Source: WHSW01 sp963842795
Lineage (GTDB): Bacteria > Actinomycetota > Thermoleophilia > Solirubrobacterales > 70-9
Direction of reading: 5' to 3'
NCBI GenBank assembly: GCA_963842795.1
Contig: CAWJHV010000026.1
Coordinates: 1 to 64,000 of the forward strand
DNA length: 64,000 nucleotides
Shown here one piece after another: positions 17,986 through 25,527 of this stretch. The position numbers were made by a program, and so were the translations under genes. Position 1 is the stretch's first letter. Every line of letters begins with the position of its first letter. A model generated the notes under the pieces. It worked only from the letters and a program-made list of their open reading frames with translations, was not told where the DNA came from and made no database searches.

Positions 17986-18459
17986 TCAGGGCGCGGGGGA
18001 GGAGTCGCGGTAGCGCCGCGCGGCGAGCGTCGCCACACGCGCGATCAGGCCGGCGGCAAGCAGCAGGATTACCGCCAGCAGCAGCGGAGTCATCGGGTAG
18101 TCGGTGAACGGGATGTCGCCGAGATCGCCCTCCGCGGGGCCGGCGGAGGTGGGCGCGGCGCCACCGCTTCGATCGTCGTCGTCGCCGGCCGCGCGCGACC
18201 CGCCGCCGCTCGCGTCGCCGTCGCTCGCTTCGGTACCGCCGCCCGGCGCGGTCGCCCCGCTCGGGCCTTCGGCACCGGCCCCAGGGCCGGGGCCGTCCCC
18301 GCCCCCGGCGCCGCCGGAGCCACCGTCGTTACCCGGGTTCGGCTGGTACTGATCGATGCCCGCGGTCTGCGCCGCGGCCACCGGGACCGCGACTACGATG
18401 CTGCCGACCAGCGCCAGCAGGGCGAGCGGGGAGAGCAATCTGTGGCGACGATCATTCAC
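17986..18459 (-). CDS. Secreted/membrane protein with Gly-Pro-rich linker, unknown function
   Basis: A 157-residue protein with a signal-like N-terminus (RRHRLLSPLALLALVGSIVVAVPVAAAQ), then about 80 residues of Gly/Pro/Asp/Ser low complexity. One transmembrane helix follows (TPLLLAVILLLAAGLIARVATLAA), with a basic cytoplasmic tail ARRYRDSS. The layout resembles a wall-linker protein anchored by its C-terminus. The GTG at 18459 starts directly at the signal peptide; the longer open frame to 18555 lacks such a signal. It sits between the priming transferase and the polymerase gene, so a polysaccharide-assembly accessory role is possible but unproven. Confidence 0.5.
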   Translation of the reverse strand: MNDRRHRLLSPLALLALVGSIVVAVPVAAAQTAGIDQYQPNPGNDGGSGGAGGGDGPGPGAGAEGPSGATAPGGGTEASDGDASGGGSRAAGDDDDRSGGAAPTSAGPAEGDLGDIPFTDYPMTPLLLAVILLLAAGLIARVATLAARRYRDSSPAP

Positions 18460-18503
18460 GGCTGTAAGGCCCGCGCCCCCCTGCGCTTGGCGCCCTGAGA
18501 GAG

Positions 18504-20876
18504 ATGGCGAGTCTACATCCACCCCATGCGCCCGGAGCCGCTTCGGCGCGCCCATCGCGGCGCCGAGATCACGCCGTCCCGGCCGGGCTGCGGGCCCGCC
18601 GGATCGTCATCTTCGCGGTGGCCGCCGGGCTGCCGATCTACCTCGCGCTGCGCGGCGGCGCGTACGACCTGATCGTTCGCCACGAGGTCGGGTTGGTCGT
18701 CTGGAGCGCGCTCGCGCTCGGCTTCGCCTTCGGTGTCCTGCCCCGTGGTCGTCTCGGACGGCTCAAGCTCGTGCCGTTGGGGGCGGCCGGCGCGCTGGCG
18801 CTGCTCACGCTGCTCAGCCTCGCCTGGTCGCCGAGCGCCGAGCGCACCTTCGACGAGCTCTCGCGGCTGCTGCTGCTGATCGGGATGGTCGCCCTGCCGC
18901 TGTATTCGCTCAACAGGCACACGTGGCGCGCCGCGGCTGGGGGCCTGGCGACCGCCGCGGTCGCGATCGCCGCCTTCGCGGTCGCCACCCGGATCGCCCC
19001 GGGGCCTCTGCCGACCGACGCGGTCGCGCTGGCCCACGGGAGCGACCGCCTCAGCTATCCGCTGGACTACTGGAACGGGGTCGCCGCCTGGGGCGCGATC
19101 GCGGCGGCGATGGCGCTCGCGTACAGCGCCCACCTCGAACGGATCTGGCTGCGCTGCATCAGCCTGGGCGCGGTGCCGGTCGCGGTCGCGTGCGTCTATC
19201 TCACCTACTCCCGCGCGGGCGCGATCGGGATCGCGGTCGGAGCGGTCGCGGTCCTGGCGCTCAGCCGCAATCGCTGGACCGCGGCGGTGCACGCGCTGGT
19301 CGCCGGGGTGGGGGCGGTGGTCGTGATCCTCGTGATCCGCGGCGAGCCGGCGATCGCCGCCGGCACCGGGGGCCAGGGCGGTCCGGCGGTCGCCGCCGCG
19401 CTCGCGGCGGCGGCGCTGGTCTGCGCCGCGATGGCGCTCGTCACCGCGGTCGTGAGGCTGGACCGCGCCCGCCTGCAACGGGCGGTCGTCCGGCGCTGGG
19501 CGCCGATAGCGATCGCGGCGGCGGTCGTCGTCGCGCTGATCGCCGGCGGCGGCGGGGCGCTCTCGCGGGCCTGGGACGAATTCCGCGACCAGAGCACCGT
19601 CGCGGTCGCCGAGGACGACCCGGCACAGCGGCTGGCGACCGCGGGCGGCACCCGCGAGGACGTCTGGGACGCGGCGCTCGACGCCTTCTCATCCGAGCCG
19701 CTCGGCGGGATCGGGCCGGGCACGTTCGAGTACTACTGGAGCCGGCACGGGACCGCGCCCGAGTTCATGCGCGACGCGCATTCGCTGTATCTCGAGCAGC
19801 TCGCCGAGCTGGGGCTTCCTGGGCTGTTGCTGTTGCTCGCCTTCCTCGGCGGCGGGGTGGCGCTCGCGATTCGCGCCCGGATCGGGATGCGACGCCCGCC
19901 GGAGCTCGCCGCCGCGGTAGCGATGTGCTCGGGGGCGATCGTGTTCTGCCTCCACGCCGGCGTCGACTGGATGTGGGAGCTGACCGCGGTCGCGGGGCTT
20001 GGCCTCGCGGCGATCGGAATCATGCTCCCGGCGCACAGCGAGCGCGACCCTCGACGGAGGATGGCGATCCCGGTGCGCGCGGTGGCCGTCGCCGCGTGCG
20101 TTGCGGCGGCGCTGATCCAGATCCCCGGGCTCGCCTCCACGGCTCGGGTGCGCGAGGCCGCCGGGAAGCTCGCGGAAGGTCGCGCGGCCGAGGCGGAGCA
20201 GCTCGACGACGACGCGATCGCCGCCCAGCCCTGGGCGGCGACTCCGTACGCGAGCCGGGCCGCGGCGGAGGCGCGCACCGGCGACCTCCGGGCCGCCGCC
20301 TCGGATCTGAGGTCGGCGATCGAGCGCGAGCGCACGAACTGGCGCCTGTGGCTGGCGCTGGCCCAGGTGCAGGTCGCCGATGACGACCACGGCGGTGCGC
20401 GCCGCAGCTTCGATCGCCTCCGTGGCCTCAGCCTCCCGTCCGCGGTGCCGTACGAGAGCGCGCGCCTGCTGGCGCTCGATCCGGCGACCGCGGAGGCGAC
20501 CAGGCGCGGCTGCCTCGCCTACGTCTATGGCGCCTGCGACTACTCGACCGCGGCGCAGCGGTTCGCGTGCCTACCGGCGGGCGAGTCCGCGCGGGCGATC
20601 CGCGCCGCGCGGGGCGCGGAGGTCGATCGGATCAGCGCCGTCGCCAGGCGCGGCGGAGGCGGCTACTACGTCGCGGGCGAGGTCGACGGCCGCCTCACCA
20701 CCTGGGGGCTCGCCGCAGTCGCGTACTTCGAGGGCTCCGGGATCGTCGCGCCGCTCGACCGCGCGGCCGTCGAGGCGTCGACGATCGGGCCGCCGGTGGA
20801 CCTGGGAGCGCTCGAGGCCTCCGCCTCGGATCCGCCGGCGCGGGCCGCGCGCGCCTGCGTCGCCGGCGTCGGCTGA
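18504..20876 (+). CDS. O-antigen ligase/polymerase (Wzy_C)-type membrane protein with C-terminal TPR-like region
   Basis: A 790-residue polytopic protein. About 12 helices span residues 30-560, with the Wzy_C/O-antigen ligase pattern: a large extracytoplasmic loop with RLSYPLDYWNGVAAW, YLTYSRAGAIGIAVG, then GGTREDVWDAALDAFSSEPLGGIGPGTFEYYWSRHG and RDAHSLYLEQLAELGLPGLLL. The last ~220 residues form helical TPR-like pairs (AEQLDDDAIAAQPWAATPYASRAAAEARTGD). It should polymerise or ligate lipid-linked glycan outside the membrane. The ATG has a purine-rich GAGAGAG sequence just upstream instead of the TANNNT signal, so it probably has a short leader. Confidence 0.5.
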   Translation: MASLHPPHAPGAASARPSRRRDHAVPAGLRARRIVIFAVAAGLPIYLALRGGAYDLIVRHEVGLVVWSALALGFAFGVLPRGRLGRLKLVPLGAAGALALLTLLSLAWSPSAERTFDELSRLLLLIGMVALPLYSLNRHTWRAAAGGLATAAVAIAAFAVATRIAPGPLPTDAVALAHGSDRLSYPLDYWNGVAAWGAIAAAMALAYSAHLERIWLRCISLGAVPVAVACVYLTYSRAGAIGIAVGAVAVLALSRNRWTAAVHALVAGVGAVVVILVIRGEPAIAAGTGGQGGPAVAAALAAAALVCAAMALVTAVVRLDRARLQRAVVRRWAPIAIAAAVVVALIAGGGGALSRAWDEFRDQSTVAVAEDDPAQRLATAGGTREDVWDAALDAFSSEPLGGIGPGTFEYYWSRHGTAPEFMRDAHSLYLEQLAELGLPGLLLLLAFLGGGVALAIRARIGMRRPPELAAAVAMCSGAIVFCLHAGVDWMWELTAVAGLGLAAIGIMLPAHSERDPRRRMAIPVRAVAVAACVAAALIQIPGLASTARVREAAGKLAEGRAAEAEQLDDDAIAAQPWAATPYASRAAAEARTGDLRAAASDLRSAIERERTNWRLWLALAQVQVADDDHGGARRSFDRLRGLSLPSAVPYESARLLALDPATAEATRRGCLAYVYGACDYSTAAQRFACLPAGESARAIRAARGAEVDRISAVARRGGGGYYVAGEVDGRLTTWGLAAVAYFEGSGIVAPLDRAAVEASTIGPPVDLGALEASASDPPARAARACVAGVG

Positions 20877-20902
20877 CCGGCTTGCGCCGCGAGTTGCTGA
20901 TC

Positions 20903-20908
20903 TAGACT
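20903..20908 (+). promoter_or_regulatory. Putative -10 element for the second polymerase-type gene (leaderless)
   Basis: TAGACT, 8 nt before the GTG at 20917. It favours that GTG over the ATG six bases later. Confidence 0.5.
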
Positions 20909-20916
20909 CGCCTGCC

Positions 20917-22476
20917 GTGCGCATGCCCCTCAGCACCTCGCGGCGAGGTGGGCCGGCCGGGGGCTCGTCTCGACTGCTCGTCGTCCTCGCGCTGCTCGGG
21001 GCGGCGCTGATCGGGATCGCCCCCGCCGCGCTCTCGCTCGCCGAGACGATCGTCGTCTTCGCCGTCTGCGGCGGCGCGCTCGCGCTCTTGCTCCTGCGCG
21101 GGGCACTCGGAGCATCCTCCGGGCGTGCGGGCGAGCTCGCGACGACCGCCGGAGCGATCTGGGGGCAGGTACGTGGGACCACCGACCGCGACCTGCGAGT
21201 TCAACGAGCGCTCTTCTACCTCGGCGCGCTGACGGTCACCGAGGCCACTTGGCGGCCCGCGCTCGGGCTGACGATCGCCGAGATCTTCTTCATCGGGTCG
21301 TTCGCCGGCTGCGCGTTCGCGGTCCTCCGCGGCCACCGGGTCGCCCGAGTCCCGGCGGCGCTCGTGGCCGGAGTCGCGATCTTCGCCTTCGGCGGAGCGA
21401 TCAGCTCCCTCGGTGCCAGCGGGCCCGGTGACTCGGGGACCGAGGTCCTGCACGCGGTCTACGTGATGCTGCTCTGGGCCTGGACCGGGGCGATGGTCCT
21501 GCGCAGCAGGCGCCAGCTGCTGGTCGCCGTCACCCTGTGGACGGTCTCGGCGGCCGTGAGCGGGTTCGCGTCGATCACGCAGGTCTTCGGCATCGAGGCG
21601 ATTGCCGGCGCGCTTGAGGGCAACCGGGCGACCGGATTTACCGATCACCCGAACGATCTCGGGGGTGCCGCGAGCGTCGCCCTCGTGCCGGCGCTGATGC
21701 TGGCGACCAGGTGGGCGCCCGGGACGAGATCCGTCGGGCGGGCCCTGCGCTGGCTGGTCGTCGCCCTGATCGCGACCGGGATGGCGCTCTCGGCCTCGGT
21801 CGCCGCGATGGCCGGTGCCCTGGTAGCGATCGTGTTCTGGCTCAGCTCGCCGGCGGTCCGGGCCTCAACGCGAGTGGCGATCGTGGCCGCCCTCGGGGTC
21901 ACCCTGGTGGCGGCGGTGGCGGTCACCGGGGGCGCGGTCACCTCCCCGACCGAGCGGATCGAGCAGGTGACGAGCCCATCCGGAACCGACCCCCTCTCGG
22001 GCAGCGGCGAGGAGCGGATCGAGATCGTCCGCACCGTCTGGCCGCAGATCGCCGAGGACCCGCTGATCGGCGCCGGCCTCGACCCTCCGGACACGGTCGT
22101 CACGGTGCTCTCGGGCGGGCGCACGACGCCCTATCAGGTGCACGGCGCGCCTCTTGCGGCCTGGTACGGCGCCGGGATCTTCGGCCTGCTCGGCATCCTG
22201 GTGGTCTTCGGCGCGCTGCTGGCCGCGGGCTGGCGGGCGCTGCTAGCGGCGCCGACGGACGACGACCGGCTGATCGGCTGGGCGCTGCTCGCCGCCTTCG
22301 CGGCCTTCCTCGTCTACGCGATGACCGCGCCGCTGTTCTTCCAGCAGTACGGCTGGTTCGCCGCCGTCGCCCTCGTTGCCTGGAGCACCGGCAGCGAGGC
22401 GATGGCACGAGACCCGGCGCCGGCCTGGCCGCAGCCGGCGACCGGCCTGCCGGCGCCGCAGCCCTCCGCCCGCTGA
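20917..22476 (+). CDS. Second O-antigen ligase/polymerase-type membrane protein
   Basis: A 519-residue polytopic protein with about 12 hydrophobic helices and no TPR extension. The Wzy_C hallmark region reads GNRATGFTDHPNDLGGAASVALVPAL, followed by helices, an extracytoplasmic segment with GEERIEIVRTVWPQIAEDPLIGAGLD, then YQVHGAPLAAWYGAGIFGLLG. It is unlike the preceding gene outside the family motifs, so it is a second enzyme and not a simple duplicate. One may polymerise and the other ligate. The start is the GTG 8 nt after TAGACT. Confidence 0.5.
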   Translation: MRMPLSTSRRGGPAGGSSRLLVVLALLGAALIGIAPAALSLAETIVVFAVCGGALALLLLRGALGASSGRAGELATTAGAIWGQVRGTTDRDLRVQRALFYLGALTVTEATWRPALGLTIAEIFFIGSFAGCAFAVLRGHRVARVPAALVAGVAIFAFGGAISSLGASGPGDSGTEVLHAVYVMLLWAWTGAMVLRSRRQLLVAVTLWTVSAAVSGFASITQVFGIEAIAGALEGNRATGFTDHPNDLGGAASVALVPALMLATRWAPGTRSVGRALRWLVVALIATGMALSASVAAMAGALVAIVFWLSSPAVRASTRVAIVAALGVTLVAAVAVTGGAVTSPTERIEQVTSPSGTDPLSGSGEERIEIVRTVWPQIAEDPLIGAGLDPPDTVVTVLSGGRTTPYQVHGAPLAAWYGAGIFGLLGILVVFGALLAAGWRALLAAPTDDDRLIGWALLAAFAAFLVYAMTAPLFFQQYGWFAAVALVAWSTGSEAMARDPAPAWPQPATGLPAPQPSAR

Positions 22477-22483
22477 TCTCGCC

Positions 22484-23248
22484 TCAGGCCGCGAGCCGGC
22501 CGCTGCCGTTCTCGCTCGCGCGCGGGATCAGGAACCTCGGGTTCCGCAAATAGAACGTGCAGGCGCTGCGGATGTGCGCGCGCGCCTCCGGCGAGGTCAG
22601 GCTCGTGCGGCTCGCGGCGCGGTGCGCGTGGAAGGCCGTGACGGTCGGGTCGTACAGCACCCGGTAGCCGGAGGCTCGCATGCGCACGCCCAAGTCGACG
22701 TCCTCGAAATAGAGAAAGTAGCGCTCGTTGAAACCGGCGATAGCCTCGAACGCGGTCCGGCGCACGACCAGGCAGGCCGCGACCGCCCAGTCGACGCCGA
22801 CGGGCTGCGTGGCCCGGACGGCGTCGGGCGTTCGGCCGAAGATCCGGCGCCGCGCCAGGTCGGCGGGCGTCGGCACCCGCCGGGCGGAGTCCTGCAGCTC
22901 CCCGCTCGGCAGCACCAGCGCCGGCGCGACGGCGCCGACGGACGGGTCCTCGAGATGCTCTTCGAGGCGCTCGACCGCGTCCGGAGTGTCGAACCGCACG
23001 TCCGGGTTGAGCAGGGCGAAGTAGTCGCCCTCGCTGCGCTCGACCCCGAGGTTCACGGCTGCCCCGAGCCCCCGGTTCAGCGGCAGCGAAATGACCTCGA
23101 GTCCAGCCTCGCTCGCAGCCGTGCGGGTGTCGTCGGTCGAGGCGTTGTCGACCACGATGACGCGGCCGAACGACGAGAGCGTATTGACGCTCGACGCCAT
23201 CCTTCGAATGTCCTCGGCACTGTTGTGCGTGACTACGATCGCATCCAC
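22484..23248 (-). CDS. GT2-family glycosyltransferase (rhamnosyltransferase-like)
   Basis: A 254-residue GT-A transferase of the WbbL/RfbF-like GT2 group. It has the N-terminal IVVTHNSAEDIRR, nucleotide-binding VVDNASTDDT, the line RGLGAAVNLGVERSEGDYFALLNPDVRF carrying the metal-binding DxD equivalent (NPD), the acceptor loop, and the ED base in FLYFEDVDLGVRMRASGYR. The donor is often dTDP-rhamnose in this group, but no rhamnose-synthesis genes are in this window. It ends 8 bp from the convergent polymerase gene. No TANNNT signal is visible at its start. Confidence 0.5.
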   Translation of the reverse strand: MDAIVVTHNSAEDIRRMASSVNTLSSFGRVIVVDNASTDDTRTAASEAGLEVISLPLNRGLGAAVNLGVERSEGDYFALLNPDVRFDTPDAVERLEEHLEDPSVGAVAPALVLPSGELQDSARRVPTPADLARRRIFGRTPDAVRATQPVGVDWAVAACLVVRRTAFEAIAGFNERYFLYFEDVDLGVRMRASGYRVLYDPTVTAFHAHRAASRTSLTSPEARAHIRSACTFYLRNPRFLIPRASENGSGRLAA

Positions 23249-23315
23249 AAGAAACCCCCGTTTCCCTCCGCTAACTTCCTATTGGCGATCCGTCCGATGA
23301 CTTTACGCAGGACGG

Positions 23316-23321
23316 TAGAAT
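23316..23321 (+). promoter_or_regulatory. Putative -10 element for the methyltransferase-GT4 pair
   Basis: TAGAAT, 10 nt before the ATG at 23332; near-leaderless. Confidence 0.5.
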
Positions 23322-23331
23322 CGCGCGCCAT

Positions 23332-24243
23332 ATGGGGCGGGCGTCACCGGGGAGGCTGCGCGGCTTGGCGCGGCGCGTGGGGATCTCGCGTGCGGTGAAG
23401 TCGGCTTCGCGCGCGCTCGGCTACGACCTGGTGCGCCGCCACTACTACAGCGCGATCCCGGACCTGGCCGAGCTTCCCGAGGGCACCTGGAGCCGGGTCA
23501 GCGACCTGCCGGGCGTGCGCTTCGATCCCGCGTCACAGCTCGAGTTCGTCGAGCGCCAGCTCGGCGCGCACCTGGCGGAGTACGCACCGTCCCGCGCGCC
23601 GACCGGCTCGTCCGGCGACTTCCACCTCGAAAACGGCTTCTACGAGAGCGTCGACGCCGAGACCCTGTACGCGATGGTGCGCCGCTTCTCCCCGCGGCGG
23701 ATCGTCGAGCTCGGCTCCGGGATGTCGACGCTGGTGATCGCCGACGCCCGCCGGCGAGGCGGCGAGGCAGCGGCCTCCGAGCACCTGGTCTTCGACCCCT
23801 TCCCGCGCCCCGACCTCCGAGCCGAGCTCGACCGCGTCGCAATCCTCCGCCCGATCCGGGCGAACGAGGTGCCGATGGACGAGCTCGCGAGCCTGGGGGC
23901 CGGCGACATGCTGTTCGTTGACACCACCCACACGGTCAAGATCGGCAGCGACGTCAACCACGTCGTGCTCGACCTGTTGCCCACCCTGCGCCCGGGGGTG
24001 TTGGTGCACTTCCACGACATCTTCATCCCCTGGGAGTACCCGCGCGAGCTCGTCGAGGAGCGGAGCTTCTACTGGGCCGAGCAGTACCTGCTGCAGGCCT
24101 TCCTGGCCTTCAACACGACCTTCGAGATCCTGTTCTCCGCGCACGCGCTCCAGCGCCGCTACCCCGATCGCGTCGCGGCGCTGATCCCGAGCGCCGGCCC
24201 GGACATCCGCCCGTCGGCGTTCTGGCTGCGCCGGGCTGAATAG
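23332..24243 (+). CDS. Class I SAM-dependent methyltransferase (Methyltransf_24-like)
   Basis: A 303-residue protein with an N-terminal helical region, then a class I Rossmann methyltransferase fold. The SAM-binding motif is RRIVELGSGMSTLVIADA, the acidic loop is MLFVDTTHTVKIGSDVNHV, and the later strand is GVLVHFHDIFIPWEYP. The FVD...H pattern and HFHDIF resemble Methyltransf_24 proteins from surface-polysaccharide loci, where they O-methylate sugars. The ATG follows TAGAAT by 10 nt. The GT4 gene starts 6 bp downstream, suggesting one transcript. Confidence 0.5.
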   Translation: MGRASPGRLRGLARRVGISRAVKSASRALGYDLVRRHYYSAIPDLAELPEGTWSRVSDLPGVRFDPASQLEFVERQLGAHLAEYAPSRAPTGSSGDFHLENGFYESVDAETLYAMVRRFSPRRIVELGSGMSTLVIADARRRGGEAAASEHLVFDPFPRPDLRAELDRVAILRPIRANEVPMDELASLGAGDMLFVDTTHTVKIGSDVNHVVLDLLPTLRPGVLVHFHDIFIPWEYPRELVEERSFYWAEQYLLQAFLAFNTTFEILFSAHALQRRYPDRVAALIPSAGPDIRPSAFWLRRAE

Positions 24244-24249
24244 GCCGCG

Positions 24250-25437
24250 GTGCGGGTTCTCTCGGTCCTGGTCGGCGCCGCTGCGAGAACCGGAGGTCCC
24301 CCGGCGTTCGTCGGCGAGAGCGCGGTCGAGTTGGCGAGGGTGGGCGTGGAGGTCCGGGTGCTGGCGACCGATCTCGCGCTCGCGCCCTGGGGCTGGGTCC
24401 AGCGCCAGGGCCGGATCGAGGCGGCCGACGTCCACCCGGGCCTGGCGGCGAGCGACCTGCACGTGTTCCCGGCGCGGTTCCCGCGCCGCCTCGGGTTCTC
24501 GCCCGAGCTTCGGCGCGAGTTGCTCCGAACCGCCGCGGACTTTGACGTCGTCCACATCCACAACCTCTGGCAGTTCCCGCAGTACGCCGCCTACACGGCG
24601 TCACACCGCGCCGGGGTCCCATACGTCGTCTCGCCCCACGGAGGGCTCGACCCCTACCTGCGCCGGCGGGGGCGGGCGCGCAAGTACGTCACCGACCTGC
24701 TCTGGCAGGGGTCGATGCTCGAACGAGCGTCGCTGCTTCATCTGACCACCCTGGCCGAGCGCGACCTGGTCGCCGACGTCGCGCCACAGGTGCCGCGCGC
24801 GATCGTGCCCTGCGGCCTGTACGTCGACGAGTTCACGAGCCCGCCCGATCCGGAGCTGTTTCGCGACCAGCGGCTCGGGGGCTACCGCGGGCCGCTGATC
24901 GTCTTCCTGGGCCGGATCACGCAGAAGAAAGGTGTCGACGTCCTGATCCGAGCATTCGGCGAGCTGCGCAGGGACATCGACTGCCGGCTCGCGATCATCG
25001 GGCCGGACGACGAGGGCATGCTCCCGGGCCTCGTGCAGCTGGCGGCCGAGCTGGGCCTCGACCGGGACCTCGACTTCATCGAGCCGGTGTATGGCGAGGA
25101 GCGGCTCGCGGCGCTCTCGAGCGCAGACATCTGGGCGTTGAGCTCGCACACCGAGAACTTCGGCATCGCAGTGGTGGAGGCGATGGCCGCCGGCTGTGCG
25201 GTGGTCATTTCGCCCGCAGTGAACCTTGCCGGCGACGTCGCCGCGGCGAACGCCGGGGTTGTCGCCGAGGCGTCTCCCGGTGTGTTCGCCGCCGCCCTTG
25301 CCGGCCTGCTCGCGGACGATCGCCGCCGCGACGCGCTCCGGGGCGAGGGGAGGCGTTTCGCCGCGCTGTACGACTGGAACGTCGTCGCCCCGCAACTTGC
25401 GGAGATGTACCGGGCGGCGGCCACGCGGTCTCAGTAG
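24250..25437 (+). CDS. GT4-family glycosyltransferase
   Basis: A 395-residue GT-B retaining glycosyltransferase. N-terminal acceptor-side motifs are GPPAFVGESAVELARVG, DFDVVHIHNLWQFPQYAA and PYVVSPHGGLDPYLRRRG. The donor domain has IVFLGRITQKKGVDVLIRAF and the EX7E motif ENFGIAVVEAMAAGCAVVI. The HGxL(D/E)P box after VVSPHG is characteristic of transferases that build exopolysaccharide side chains. Probably co-transcribed with the upstream methyltransferase, which could modify the sugar this enzyme adds. Confidence 0.5.
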   Translation: MRVLSVLVGAAARTGGPPAFVGESAVELARVGVEVRVLATDLALAPWGWVQRQGRIEAADVHPGLAASDLHVFPARFPRRLGFSPELRRELLRTAADFDVVHIHNLWQFPQYAAYTASHRAGVPYVVSPHGGLDPYLRRRGRARKYVTDLLWQGSMLERASLLHLTTLAERDLVADVAPQVPRAIVPCGLYVDEFTSPPDPELFRDQRLGGYRGPLIVFLGRITQKKGVDVLIRAFGELRRDIDCRLAIIGPDDEGMLPGLVQLAAELGLDRDLDFIEPVYGEERLAALSSADIWALSSHTENFGIAVVEAMAAGCAVVISPAVNLAGDVAAANAGVVAEASPGVFAAALAGLLADDRRRDALRGEGRRFAALYDWNVVAPQLAEMYRAAATRSQ

Positions 25438-25527
25438 TTCTCCGCCCCCGATCCGCGGCTTTGGGCGGATGTCGGCGACGGCCGGATCGGCGATCCTCGG
25501 TCCTCACGAACTCGGAGGCGGCGGCGC